A DNA stretch of 64,000 bases from Paracoccaceae bacterium (GCA_017854585.1 JAFMHK010000001.1:186001-250000); one strand, 5' to 3'. Numbered from the stretch's first letter, positions 38,106 through 47,579 are shown. Numbers and translations: made by a program. The notes: generated by a model from the letters alone, not told the origin.

Positions 38106-39095
38106 ATGACTGGGAACACCAATTTGCGTGGCGTGATATTCGCGCTGGTGGCTTTTGCCGTCTTTGCCACCCATGACGTGGTGATCAAATATCTGGGTGG
38201 CAGTTATTCCCCGTTCCAGATTGTGTTTTTCAGTGTGCTGTTCGGCTTTCCGTTCATTACCTTCCTGCTGATGCGCGACGCGACCGAGGGAAACCTCATT
38301 CCCCGCCACCCATGGTGGACCATGGCGCGCACCGTTGCGTCTGTCGTGACGGGTGTCTGTGCCTTCTATGCGTTTTCCACCCTTCCGCTGACCCAGACCT
38401 ACGCGATCTTGTTTGCCGGACCTTTGGTGATCACGGTGCTGTCGATCCCCATTCTGGGCGAAACAGTGGGTTGGCGTCGCGGCTTGGCGGTGCTGGTCGG
38501 GTTGGGTGGTGTGATGGTGGTGCTGCAGCCCGGAGCGGAAGCACTGGAACTGGGCCATATCGCGGCTCTTGTGGCGGCGTTCACCGGCGGCTTTGCCTCG
38601 ATCGTGGTCCGCAAGATCGGGCGGGAGGAACGGTCCGCGACGCTTATCCTTTATCCGATGATGGCCAATTTCGTGGTGATGGGGGCCGCGCTGCCGTTTG
38701 TTTACGAACCCATGCCCATGGTGGACATCGCGGCATCTGCCGTTGTTGCGGCGATGGCGCTGGTTGGCACATCTTGCCTGATTTATGCGTATCGGTTCGG
38801 GCAGGCGGTGATCGTGGCGCCGATGCAGTATTCGCAGATCATATGGGCCGCCTTTTTCGGCTTTATCTTTTTTGACGAGGATTTTGACATGGCCACCCTG
38901 ATCGGGTCGGCGATCATTATCGCGTCTGGTATATACATCGTGCTGCGCGAAGATCGCGGCGGCAGGTCATCCACCACGCCGGTGTTGCGAACCCGGTCGC
39001 GCACCGGGATGCAAGATGGCCCCCGTGTCAGCAATTTTCTGGCGGATCATTTGCGCGGTCCGCAAGGCGCGGCACAAAAGGCCGCCGAGAAATAG
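38106..39095 (+). CDS. DMT-superfamily transporter (EamA type)
   Basis: 329 residues with ten helices in two EamA repeats and a polar C-terminal tail of about 45 residues (REDRGGRSSTTPVLRTRSRTG). Repeat-end motifs include TYAILFAGPLVITVLSIPILGETVGWRRG and VAPMQYSQIIWAAFFGFIFFDEDFD. Substrate unknown. Start at 38106 (MTGNTNLRGVIFAL) is preferred because an upstream ATG at 38070 would begin next to the leuB terminator. It lies between that terminator and the tRNA-Pro gene. Confidence 0.85.
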   Translation: MTGNTNLRGVIFALVAFAVFATHDVVIKYLGGSYSPFQIVFFSVLFGFPFITFLLMRDATEGNLIPRHPWWTMARTVASVVTGVCAFYAFSTLPLTQTYAILFAGPLVITVLSIPILGETVGWRRGLAVLVGLGGVMVVLQPGAEALELGHIAALVAAFTGGFASIVVRKIGREERSATLILYPMMANFVVMGAALPFVYEPMPMVDIAASAVVAAMALVGTSCLIYAYRFGQAVIVAPMQYSQIIWAAFFGFIFFDEDFDMATLIGSAIIIASGIYIVLREDRGGRSSTTPVLRTRSRTGMQDGPRVSNFLADHLRGPQGAAQKAAEK

Positions 39096-39219
39096 GTCAC
39101 AGGGACCTGCAGTTTTCCGATGTCTGGCGGTCTGTTTCCCATGTGGTAGGGCTTGGCCCGTCACCGCGCAGACCCCCCTTGCATTGCCCTGCAAGCCCCG
39201 CTATCCCGCCGGTCACGGT

Positions 39220-39296
39220 CGGGCTGTAGCGCAGCCTGGTAGCGCACCTGCTTCGGGAGCAGGGGGTCGGAGGTTCGAATCCTCTCAGCCCGACCA
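39220..39296 (+). tRNA. tRNA-Pro, anticodon CGG
   Basis: A 77-base cloverleaf including encoded CCA. The acceptor stem CGGGCTG pairs with CAGCCCG, then A-CCA. The D arm contains GCGCAGCCTGGTAGCGC, the anticodon arm CCTGC-TTCGGGA-GCAGG gives anticodon CGG (bases 34-36), and the T arm is GGAGG-TTCGAAT-CCTCT-like. It reads CCG codons, which are common in this GC-rich genome. A 357-bp gap follows. Confidence 0.97.
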
Positions 39297-39653
39297 GTTC
39301 TTTACCTTATGATGCAGTCCGTCGGTTGTCGCCTCTTGGGGCGGGCCATGCCGTTGGGTGCCATGCCGAAACATCTTCAGGGCAACGCCCGCCGGGACCC
39401 AAGGATCAAGCACCCAACCCGGAGTGACCGTTTCCCCACAGCGGCCGAAGGCCGCGTTCCGGAACGGTTTGACAATTCAGGAACGGTCGGCTAGCCCCGC
39501 ATCAGGCTTTCGACGCCTGCCGCCCGCTGACATATCTGTCTTGGTGAAGTTCGGAGCACGACAGACTTTGTAATCCTCCACGCCCATCGCGCGGATGGTA
39601 ACGCGGGTACCCGTCCTAATCTTGCGCGATGCTTGCACGAGGAGTACGGGGCC
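39297..39653. other. 357-bp gap downstream of tRNA-Pro, no assignable gene
   Basis: Only short overlapping frames on both strands occur here (61-71 codons), none recognisable. A CGGCC-gaa-GGCCG stem followed by CGTTCCGGAACG palindrome is visible at about 39442-39467. I do not see a second copy of the tRNA 3' end, which would mark an integrated element. The last part carries the MATE gene leader, with gaggag before its ATG. Confidence 0.5.
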
Positions 39654-41045
39654 ATGTCCATAACCCCAGTCAATACGTTTCTTCACCGGCCGTTGCGGTC
39701 CGTCTACGCCAAAACCGCGCTTCCCATCATTTTCGTCATGGGCATGAGCGGGCTGCTTTCAGTCGCGGACGCGCTTTTCCTTGGCCGTTATGTCGGGCCG
39801 GGTGCGCTGGCGGCAGTCACATTGGTCTTCCCGTTCTACATGGTCATCGTCGCGATTTCGACGCTGGTATCCAGCGGCATGTCCAGCCTTCTTGCAAGGC
39901 ACCTTGGCGGCGGTCATCTCGATCGGGCGCGCGCGGTCTTTGTCGGCGCACATGGTCTGGCATTGGTGGTCGGACTGTCGCTTATCTTGTTGTTCGCGCT
40001 GACGGGACGCGCGGCCACGACCTTGCTTGCCGGAGGCAATGGCGATCTGGCGCAGATGGGGTTTGTCTATTTGCGGATCATGGTGGTTTTCTCGCCGCTG
40101 ATGTTTGTCTTATCCGTCAATTCCGACGCGTTGCGGAACGAGGGTCGCGTCGGCTTCATGGCTGCGATGAGCCTTCTGGTGTCATTGGCCAATATCGGGT
40201 TCAACTATGTGCTGATTGCGATGTTGGACATGGGTGTGGCGGGATCCGCCTATGGCACCGTACTTGCCCAGGCGCTTGCGATTGGGATTATCTTGCTTTT
40301 CCGGGTGCGAGGCAGGACCAAGCTGCGCCTTGATGCGTTGCTGCAGCATCGGATGACGCACGGATGGGGTCGCATCCTTGCGCTTGGCGCGCCTCAAAGC
40401 CTGAATTTCATCGGGTTGGCCCTTGGCACCGCCGCAGCCATCGCCGCCTTGCAGATCGTTGAAAGCACGCGATATGACGTCACGATTTCGGCCTACGGGA
40501 TTATTACGCGCGTAATGACCTTTGCCTTCCTGCCGTTGTTGGGCCTGTCCCATGCCATGCAGACCATCGTCGGCAACAACTTTGGTGCCGGCCAATGGCG
40601 GCGTTCGAACGACAGCATGGCATTCGCCGTCGTGGCGGCGTTTCTTTACTGCGCCAGTGTTCAGGTTTTGACGGCGGTCTTCGCGATGCAGATCGGGCAG
40701 GCTTTTGTTGATGATCCCGATGTCGTGGCCGAGGTCGCGCGCATCTTGCCGGTGATGACTGCCGTCTTTTTTCTGTCGGGCCCGCTGATGATGATTGCGA
40801 CCTATTTTCAGGCAACGGGCGACGCCACCCGCGCCGCCATTCTGGGCCTTTCGAAACCGTACTTCTTCTTGATTCCGATGATCTTCGTCTTGATGTTCAC
40901 GATAGGAGAGATCGGCATCTGGGCGGCGGGACCAGTCGCCGAAGGGATGCTGCTGATCCTGACCATCCTCGTTCTTGCGCGAAGGGCGCGTCAGGGATCG
41001 CTGCGGTGGGGCCTTTTCCACGCAACCGCGGAGGCAAGATCATGA
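39654..41045 (+). CDS. MATE-family efflux transporter
   Basis: 463 residues with twelve membrane helices. It opens KTALPIIFVMGMSGLLSVADALFLGRYVG, the usual MATE helix 1 and DALFLG/G motif region. Later repeats include GAPQSLNFIGLALGTAAAIAALQIV. It exports drugs or metabolites by sodium or proton antiport. gaggag lies at good spacing before the ATG at 39654. Its stop overlaps the next start as ATGA, linking it to a glyoxalase_8 protein. Confidence 0.9.
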   Translation: MSITPVNTFLHRPLRSVYAKTALPIIFVMGMSGLLSVADALFLGRYVGPGALAAVTLVFPFYMVIVAISTLVSSGMSSLLARHLGGGHLDRARAVFVGAHGLALVVGLSLILLFALTGRAATTLLAGGNGDLAQMGFVYLRIMVVFSPLMFVLSVNSDALRNEGRVGFMAAMSLLVSLANIGFNYVLIAMLDMGVAGSAYGTVLAQALAIGIILLFRVRGRTKLRLDALLQHRMTHGWGRILALGAPQSLNFIGLALGTAAAIAALQIVESTRYDVTISAYGIITRVMTFAFLPLLGLSHAMQTIVGNNFGAGQWRRSNDSMAFAVVAAFLYCASVQVLTAVFAMQIGQAFVDDPDVVAEVARILPVMTAVFFLSGPLMMIATYFQATGDATRAAILGLSKPYFFLIPMIFVLMFTIGEIGIWAAGPVAEGMLLILTILVLARRARQGSLRWGLFHATAEARS

Positions 41046-41473
41046 CCAAGGCGAACCCGACGGCTGCCGAGGCCAAGGCACAGGCACGAAACCTGCGGGA
41101 ACAACTGGCCACGCAGGGCACGAAAATCGGCCACGCCAAGGCGCTTGAGCTTGTGGCGCATCAACACGGCTTTCGCGACTGGAACACCTTCCATGCGCAA
41201 ATCGGCAATCGCGCGCCGGAAAACTGGACACCCGGGGGAAGGGTGCGGGGCACCTATCTGTCGCAACCCTTTGAGGCCACGGTCCTTACCATTGAGGCGA
41301 CGCGTCCGGGTTGGTTTCGCCTGACGCTTGATCTTGACCATGCGGTGGACGTCGTGACCTTCGAGAGCTTCTCGAATTTCCGAAAGCGCATCAGCCTTGC
41401 GGTCGGTCCCGAAGGTCTGTCGCATGAACGGACATCCGATGGGGTGCCACACCTGATGATTGAGCTTGAATAA
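41042..41473 (+). CDS. Glyoxalase_8-domain (glyoxalase superfamily) protein
   Basis: 143 residues. Residues about 15-60 (NLREQLATQGTKIGHAKALELVAHQHGFRDWNTFHA) match the glyoxalase_8 domain, a short helical motif seen in Rhodobacterales and Rhizobiales proteins. The C-terminal half is beta-rich (RVRGTYLSQPFEATVLTIEA, DLDHAVDVVTFESFSNFRKR). No catalytic role is known to me. Start at 41042 overlaps the MATE stop as ATGA. A terminator follows, so the two genes form a closed operon. Confidence 0.75.
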   Translation: MTKANPTAAEAKAQARNLREQLATQGTKIGHAKALELVAHQHGFRDWNTFHAQIGNRAPENWTPGGRVRGTYLSQPFEATVLTIEATRPGWFRLTLDLDHAVDVVTFESFSNFRKRISLAVGPEGLSHERTSDGVPHLMIELE

Positions 41474-41479
41474 CAAAAA

Positions 41480-41513
41480 ACGGTCGCGGCCCCTTTTGGG
41501 TGCCACGACCGTT
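41480..41513 (+). terminator. Rho-independent-like terminator after the MATE-glyoxalase_8 operon
   Basis: Outer stem ACGGTCG...CGACCGT with an inner GGC-cccttttgggt-GCC region, preceded by AAAAA at 41475-41480. It lies right after the stop at 41473. The convergent SDR gene ends 70 bp further on, and the A-run makes the hairpin usable from that side as well. Confidence 0.7.
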
Positions 41514-41582
41514 CCGTCCTCGTCCGTGTCGGCGCGAAATCCTCCGGGCTAACCAAGTCCGCCCTCTGCCGATGGCCGTGTT

Positions 41583-42419
41583 TCAGACCTCTTTCTTTTC
41601 AGTCACGATGTTCATCTGAGCCAACCCGCTTTCGCCGATCTTGACTGCGGCGAAGGGGCCACCGTGGAACATCTGTGCGGGATCGGTCGGATCGGCGGGC
41701 GGTGCCTCGGCAAGGATTTTTTCGGCGAACACCTCGGCGTTGTCTTGTGGACGATAGCCCAGATAAGCGGCCCCGGAATTGTCGACCGGGCAGCGGTCGT
41801 TGTTGGAGACGCCGTAGATCACGCTGAAGCCCACGGTGGGCGTGTCGATTGCGCGGGTCACAAGCTGAATGAGATCAGGGTATGAAAGCCACGAGCCAAG
41901 CGCCCGTGGGTTGGTGACGTTTGAGGCCGACAAGATGCGCAGGTGAACGGATTCAAGCCCGCGTTTGTCCCAATACATCTTGCCCATATCTTCGGTAAAG
42001 CACTTGGCCAGCCCATAGAATCCGTCGGGCCGGTGATCAGCATCAATACCAATGGCGGTCTGCTTTGGTTGCATCCCGACTGCATGGATGGAGCTGGCGT
42101 AGACGATGCGCCGCACGCCTGCGCGATACCCTGATTCCCAGATATTGTAGGAGCCGATGAAATTCGGCCCGAGCAATTTTTCGAACGGGCCTTCATCCAC
42201 GAAGGCCCCGAAATGCACGACCATGTCGGCGCCATCCATCAAGGGCGCGATCTGGTCCATCTCGGCCAGATCGGCCTTAACGTAGCTTTCACCATCGTAA
42301 AGCGTGCCGATATCGTCGGCAATGTCGGTCGACAGCAGCGATTCGCACATCTTGGACAGAGGTTCCCGCAGGTGAGAACCAAGGTTACCAGCGGCACCGG
42401 TGAGGACGATTTTTTTCAT
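41583..42419 (-). CDS. NAD-dependent epimerase/dehydratase (uronate dehydrogenase-like)
   Basis: 278 residues, extended SDR fold. NAD loop TGAAGNLGSH at about residues 7-16; catalytic Tyr-x3-Lys is Y135/K139 in FYGLAK, with a serine in ASSIHAVG. The overall sequence most resembles uronate dehydrogenases, which oxidise glucuronate/galacturonate to aldarolactone, and related sugar-acid enzymes. It is the last gene of a four-gene run; ATG overlaps the stop of the FAD oxidoreductase as ATGA. The partners do not give a sugar-acid pathway, so the substrate is open. Confidence 0.78.
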   Translation of the reverse strand: MKKIVLTGAAGNLGSHLREPLSKMCESLLSTDIADDIGTLYDGESYVKADLAEMDQIAPLMDGADMVVHFGAFVDEGPFEKLLGPNFIGSYNIWESGYRAGVRRIVYASSIHAVGMQPKQTAIGIDADHRPDGFYGLAKCFTEDMGKMYWDKRGLESVHLRILSASNVTNPRALGSWLSYPDLIQLVTRAIDTPTVGFSVIYGVSNNDRCPVDNSGAAYLGYRPQDNAEVFAEKILAEAPPADPTDPAQMFHGGPFAAVKIGESGLAQMNIVTEKKEV

Positions 42420-43633
42420 ATCACGGCCCTTTCAAGGATCGGCTGACCGGCAAGGATGCGGTCATAATGGAATGGCGTCATGTCCAACGAGCGGTAGCCA
42501 CCATAGGTCAGCCATTCGGACATGGCGCGACCCATAGCAGGGGATTGTTGCAGCCCATGGCCGGAAAATCCGTTCTGGAAGACGAAGTTCGAAACCTCGG
42601 GATGTGGGCCAAGAATAGCGTTATGATCCAAGGTGTTATAGGCATAATGACCGGCCCATTCCGATTGGACCTTTACCGCCTCGAACTGTGGAATCCGGGC
42701 CGCGACGGCGGGCCAGATGTGGTTTTGCCAAAGCCCGTGATCCATCGCGAAATCGGTCGGATCCACCGCCGGGTCAACATCGGCGTGGCCGCCTGCCATG
42801 TAGGTGCCACCACCGTTTTCGCGCACATGTACACCGGATGGGTCGATGGTCAGCGGCAGGTCAACGTCAAGCGGATGGGCGGCCGTGAAGATGTAGGTAA
42901 AGCGTTTGCGCGGCTCGACCGGAAGGTCGAGACCCGCCATCCGCGCGGTGATGGCCGCACGGGGGCCCGTTGCGTTCACCAACTGACCGCAGGCGATGCT
43001 TTCACCTGACTTCAGCGTCACGCTGGTGACGCGGTTGCCGCTGCGGTTGATGGCCGCCACCTCGTTATGGATATATTCAACGCCACGCTCGCGGGCTTGG
43101 CGTTTCCACCAGTCGAACATGGTAGCGCCGTCGAAATACCCCTCGTTATGGGTATTGATGGACCCAAGCACGATGTCATCGAGGTTGTAGAATGGGTAGG
43201 CGGCCTTGATCTGATCGGCGGTCAGAAGGCGTGTGGCGGCACCGCAGGCATGCTGCACCTTCATGTTGTCGCGCAGAACATCTGCGAAAGATTGGGTGTC
43301 GGCCAGATAGAGATAGCCGAAGGAGCGGATTGCCAGTTCCGGCACGCGGGGGTCATTGCCCATGCGCGTGCGCAGGTTGGTGTAGAAATCGGCCCCGAAC
43401 TGGCTGATCCGCACGTTAAGCTCGGTAGAAAACTGCTGCCTGATGCACGAATTGGTATGTGCGGTGGAACAGAATTCGTAATTCGGGTCCCGCTCGATCA
43501 CCAGCACCCGTCCATTGAAATCGGGGTTGTCGGTCAGGAACCAAGCGGTTGAAGACCCCATGATGGCCCCACCAATGATGACGACATCATAAGTGGCGTG
43601 ACGAGGGGTGGCGGAAAACCCGGCTGCGACCAT
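42416..43633 (-). CDS. FAD-dependent oxidoreductase (DAO/sarcosine oxidase-like)
   Basis: 405 residues. FAD-binding start VVIIGGAIMGSSTAWFL at about residues 17-33; the family contact IRQQFSTELN is about 40 residues later; the C-terminal FAD segment is FQNGFSGHGLQQSPAMGRA. It resembles sarcosine oxidase beta subunits and dimethylglycine-type enzymes that oxidise amines. No alpha, gamma or delta sarcosine oxidase subunits are near. The ATG abuts the hyuB stop (TGAATG), so it is probably cotranslated. An amine released by the hydantoinase is a possible substrate (inference). Confidence 0.82.
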   Translation of the reverse strand: MVAAGFSATPRHATYDVVIIGGAIMGSSTAWFLTDNPDFNGRVLVIERDPNYEFCSTAHTNSCIRQQFSTELNVRISQFGADFYTNLRTRMGNDPRVPELAIRSFGYLYLADTQSFADVLRDNMKVQHACGAATRLLTADQIKAAYPFYNLDDIVLGSINTHNEGYFDGATMFDWWKRQARERGVEYIHNEVAAINRSGNRVTSVTLKSGESIACGQLVNATGPRAAITARMAGLDLPVEPRKRFTYIFTAAHPLDVDLPLTIDPSGVHVRENGGGTYMAGGHADVDPAVDPTDFAMDHGLWQNHIWPAVAARIPQFEAVKVQSEWAGHYAYNTLDHNAILGPHPEVSNFVFQNGFSGHGLQQSPAMGRAMSEWLTYGGYRSLDMTPFHYDRILAGQPILERAVI

Positions 43634-45340
43634 TCAGAAAACCTCTCCCAGTTTCGCGCGATGCAGGATGTCAGCGATCTTGGCCTGTGAAAGGCCATAA
43701 TACGTGGCGGCAAATTCGGGCGTAATATAGCCAAGCGCAAGATCTCGCATGATGTGGGCCGGGTCACGGTCAGCGGGGTCGCCATAACCGGCGCCTCCGG
43801 GAAATGCCATTTCCACGCGGCGGCCATGGGGCACGAACTGCTTACCCTTGCCCTTCATTTTCGTGTTGTCGTCTTGCGCGATCGTGGTGGGCGCGCCGGG
43901 GTGGCCGCCGCGCCGTCCGCGTGCCGGGTGATCGACGCGGTCGAACATCGCCTGAATGTCGAACTCGTGGCCTTCGCGCGCGCCGACCACCATGTACTGG
44001 CCCAGACCGCCGCGAAACTGCCCCGCGCCGCCGCTGTCGGGGCGAAGTTCCTTGCGCCAGATGATGACCGGGCCAACCTGTTCGGTTGCCTCTACCGGCA
44101 TGGTCATCACCCCGGATGGAAAGGCGGTGGCATTCATTCCGTCCAACGTGGGGCGTGCGCCCGCCCCGCCAGAATTGAAGGTCAGCACCTCGGCCCGGCG
44201 CGCATCGATTGGTGCCGGCCCATCGGTGCGCGGGCGGAGCGAGACCTGAAAATTGCACAGACATCCCGCCCCTTCGGCGGGAACCGTATTTGGCAAAAGT
44301 TGATCAAGGGCCGCATAGATCGTGTCGGGCACCATGTGGCCAATCACATGGCGCAGCGCTACGGGTGCGGGGTGCACGGCGTTGATGATGGTATTTTCGG
44401 GGGCAGATATCTCGAACGGGGCCAACGAGGCGGCGTTGTTGGGAATATCCGGTGCGATGGCGCATTTGAGCGCATAGCAGGCATAAGCCTTGGTATAGAC
44501 CAACGGCACGTTGATGCCCTTCTTGTCCAGCCCGGATGTACCTGCCCAATCACTGATCACGCGGTCTTGTGCGATTGTCACCCGGACACGCAGGTCGATT
44601 GGATTGGAATAGCCATCGATCTGCATGTGGCCATCAGCGCTGCCGGGGGGAAGGGCGTTGATCCGTTCCAGCGTCGCCTTGCGGGAGTTGGTGAGGATGA
44701 AATCGGAGATGCCGGTCAGGTCGGCAAGTTTGAATTCCGTCATCATGTCGATCAGACGTCTGTGCCCAATCTCGTTACAGGTGGCCAGTGCGTAGATGTC
44801 GCCAGCCAGTTGATCAGGTTCGCGCACGTTGCCGCGGATGATCTGCATCAGAGTTCTATCCACGATGCCACGGTCCGCGAATTTCATGATGGGGATGTAC
44901 AGCCCCTCTTCATAGACGGAGTTTGCATCGGCCCCGAAACCGCGCCCCCCGATATCGACGATATGGGCGGTGCAGGCGAAGAATCCGATCATGCGATCGT
45001 GGTGGAACGATGGGGTCACGACAGTGATATCGTGCAGATGGCCGGTGCCTTCCCACGGATCGTTGGTGATGTAGACATCGCCGGGCTGGATGTTGTCGCG
45101 ACCGATGCGGCGGATGAAATGGCCCACGGCATCGGCCATTGCGTTGACGTGACCGGGTGTGCCGGTGACCGCCTGCGCCAACATCTGACCTGCATCGTTG
45201 TATACACCAGCGGACAGGTCACCTGCTTCGCGAACCGAAGTTGAAAAGGCGGTGCGAACCAGCGCTTGGGCCTGTTCCTCAACGACCGAGATCAGGCGGT
45301 TCCACATGACCTGATGGGCGACTTGGGATGTGCTGATCAT
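43634..45340 (-). CDS. hyuB: Hydantoinase B / 5-oxoprolinase family protein
   Basis: 568 residues, normal for HyuB. Typical stretches: YNDAGQMLAQAVTGTPGHVNAM, GDVYITNDPWEGTGHLHDITVVTPSF and GGRRGGHPGAP near the C-terminus. HyuB pairs with HyuA to cleave hydantoin-type or 5-oxoproline-type rings with ATP, or in some members to carboxylate ketones. Start overlaps the hyuA stop as ATGA. No cofactor motif distinguishes the substrate. Confidence 0.92.
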   Translation of the reverse strand: MISTSQVAHQVMWNRLISVVEEQAQALVRTAFSTSVREAGDLSAGVYNDAGQMLAQAVTGTPGHVNAMADAVGHFIRRIGRDNIQPGDVYITNDPWEGTGHLHDITVVTPSFHHDRMIGFFACTAHIVDIGGRGFGADANSVYEEGLYIPIMKFADRGIVDRTLMQIIRGNVREPDQLAGDIYALATCNEIGHRRLIDMMTEFKLADLTGISDFILTNSRKATLERINALPPGSADGHMQIDGYSNPIDLRVRVTIAQDRVISDWAGTSGLDKKGINVPLVYTKAYACYALKCAIAPDIPNNAASLAPFEISAPENTIINAVHPAPVALRHVIGHMVPDTIYAALDQLLPNTVPAEGAGCLCNFQVSLRPRTDGPAPIDARRAEVLTFNSGGAGARPTLDGMNATAFPSGVMTMPVEATEQVGPVIIWRKELRPDSGGAGQFRGGLGQYMVVGAREGHEFDIQAMFDRVDHPARGRRGGHPGAPTTIAQDDNTKMKGKGKQFVPHGRRVEMAFPGGAGYGDPADRDPAHIMRDLALGYITPEFAATYYGLSQAKIADILHRAKLGEVF

Positions 45341-47427
45341 GGGGCAACCTTCGGGTTGATATGCACGTCCAGCGTGCCGTCGGGGTGGGCAAATACCGCG
45401 CGGCTGCTGGGGACGATGACGGTGGTTTCATCTTCGGTGATGACGGCAGGACCTTGGGCATAGGCGCCGGGGCGCATGCTTGCACGGTCGATGACTGCAG
45501 CCGTGACCTGTGCGCCCAGCGCGGGGTCAAAAAGGGTGCGATGACCGACGGGTTCGATCGTGGTTTGGACCGGTGCGGCACCAAGCGGGACGACAGGTTT
45601 CTGGGCGGTATAGGCATTGACGGACCAAACGGTGATTTCAACGTCCATCCCCGCAACCGACCGCCCGAACAGGGCGGTATAGTCGGTTTCGAATAGCCGC
45701 AGAAAGGTTGTCGCGTCGGGGGCTTGTGCCTGAGCCGCCGACAGCGGCACCGGGATTTCCCACCCCTGCCCGGAATAGCGCATGTAGACCTTGTAATCGG
45801 CCATGATCGGTGCCGTCGCATCGCAGGAGCGGACAAACCGCGTTGCCTCTCCTTCCATCTCGGAGAAGAGCATCTTGACCATGGTTTGATCGAAGGCCGA
45901 AAGCTTCATGAAGACGGACCGGTTCGCCTCGAAGCTGAACGGCGCGCGAAGGAACCCGATGGCGGAGCCCACACCTGCGCCCCGCGGCACAAGGCACCGC
46001 GCGATGCCGAGTTTCTCGCAAAGCCTTGCGGCGTGCAGGGGGGCGGCACCACCAAAGGCAATCATCGTGTAACCGGCAAGATCCTCGCCGTTCTCGACCG
46101 CATGAACGCGGGCGGCGTTGGCCATGTTTTCGTCGACGACCTCGGCCAGACCCCACGCGGCTTCGACGGCGTCCATTTCAAGCGTTTTGCCGATATGTTC
46201 GCAAAGCGCCATCGCGGATGCCGCAGGGTCCAGCGGAATGGAACCGCCCGCGAAATTTGCGGGGTCCAGCTTGCCCAACACAAGATCGGCATCGGTGACA
46301 GCGGGCCGTTCACCACCGCGGCCATAGCATGCGGGGCCGGGTTCGGATCCAGCGCTTTCCGGCCCAACCCTGATCTGGTTCATGGCATCCACATGGGCAA
46401 GTGAACCGCCGCCTGCGCCAATCTCGACCATGTCGATGACCGGGATCGAGATGGGCATGCCCGACCCCTTCTTGAAGCGGTAGGTGCGGGCGACCTCGAA
46501 CACGCGAGCGGTCTTGGGGGTCTGGTCCTTGATCAGGCAGATCTTGGCAGTGGTGCCCCCCATGTCGAAGGACAACACCTTGTCCAACCCATGCCGTGCG
46601 GCAATGTCAGCGGCAAAGACCGCCCCTCCGGCAGGGCCGGATTCGACAAGCCGCACGGGAAACTCGGCGGCGCTTTCAAGGCTGATGATGCCGCCACCGG
46701 AATGCATCAGAAACACCGGGCAGTCGGCGCCCTCATCCGCCAGACGCCCCTTGAGACGCCCCAGATAGCTTTTCATCAGTGGCTTGATATAGGCGTTTGC
46801 AATGGTGGTGTTGAAACGCTCGTATTCCCGCATTTGCGGCGAAACTTCCGACGACAGCGAGATCATCACACCGGGCAGACGGGTTGCCAGAACATCGCGG
46901 ATCATCCGCTCGTGGGTGTCGTTCACATAGGAATGCAGCAGGCCCACGGCGATACTGTCGTAGCCCGCGACGGCAAGGTCATCGGCCAGCGCCGCAACCT
47001 CGGCCAGATCCAGCGGGATTAGCACCTTGCCTGACGCGTCCAACCTTTCGGTCACCACATGGCGGCGGTTCCGGGGCAGCAGCGGTTCGGGCAGGACAAG
47101 GTTCAGATCGTATTGTTCGAACCGTGATTCGGTCCGCATTTCGATGACATCGCGAAAACCTCTGGTGGTGATCAGTGCCGTCTTGGCCCCGCGCCGTTCG
47201 ATCAGCGCATTCGTGGCGAGCGTGGTGCCATGGATGATCTGGCTAATGACGGCAGGTGCGATGGCGGCTTTGGCACAGACCTGCGCCATGCCTTCGATGA
47301 TCGCATCCTCTGGTGCTGCATAGGTGGTCAGTACCTTGGTGGAATAGCGTTGGAGACCAATTTCCAGAACCACATCGGTGAAGGTGCCGCCGATGTCGAC
47401 GCCCAAGCGGGGAGAGGGGGTGGTCAT
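45337..47427 (-). CDS. hyuA: Hydantoinase A / 5-oxoprolinase family protein
   Basis: 696 residues, a full HyuA subunit. ATPase-fold motifs: GVDIGGTFTDVVL at the start, HGTTLATNALIERRGAKTALIT, DMGGTTAKICLI and GAAPLHAARLCEKLGI. It supplies the ATP-driven part of the hydantoinase/oxoprolinase complex with HyuB. The start at 47427 follows ggagagg; 56 more upstream codons are open but lack support. It heads a hyuA-hyuB-FAD oxidase-SDR operon, all joined by 0- or 4-base spacing, with 152 bp to the divergent fbpB. Confidence 0.93.
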   Translation of the reverse strand: MTTPSPRLGVDIGGTFTDVVLEIGLQRYSTKVLTTYAAPEDAIIEGMAQVCAKAAIAPAVISQIIHGTTLATNALIERRGAKTALITTRGFRDVIEMRTESRFEQYDLNLVLPEPLLPRNRRHVVTERLDASGKVLIPLDLAEVAALADDLAVAGYDSIAVGLLHSYVNDTHERMIRDVLATRLPGVMISLSSEVSPQMREYERFNTTIANAYIKPLMKSYLGRLKGRLADEGADCPVFLMHSGGGIISLESAAEFPVRLVESGPAGGAVFAADIAARHGLDKVLSFDMGGTTAKICLIKDQTPKTARVFEVARTYRFKKGSGMPISIPVIDMVEIGAGGGSLAHVDAMNQIRVGPESAGSEPGPACYGRGGERPAVTDADLVLGKLDPANFAGGSIPLDPAASAMALCEHIGKTLEMDAVEAAWGLAEVVDENMANAARVHAVENGEDLAGYTMIAFGGAAPLHAARLCEKLGIARCLVPRGAGVGSAIGFLRAPFSFEANRSVFMKLSAFDQTMVKMLFSEMEGEATRFVRSCDATAPIMADYKVYMRYSGQGWEIPVPLSAAQAQAPDATTFLRLFETDYTALFGRSVAGMDVEITVWSVNAYTAQKPVVPLGAAPVQTTIEPVGHRTLFDPALGAQVTAAVIDRASMRPGAYAQGPAVITEDETTVIVPSSRAVFAHPDGTLDVHINPKVAP

Positions 47428-47579
47428 GTGCGCTCCGGAAAATTGAGTCTGGATGACACCGTAGTCTGGGGTTTGAAATTGTGCCAACCGAAACGCGCGA
47501 CCTCTAATGGCTTGAGAACATCTGACGCTTTTCGTCGGGAACACTTGGCGGGCGGGACGCAACCGGCTAAGTCGGCAAC

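Noticed and set aside
43754-45244. 496-codon open frame on the plus strand
   Set aside because: Mirror of hyuB; no family motif and no ribosome site.
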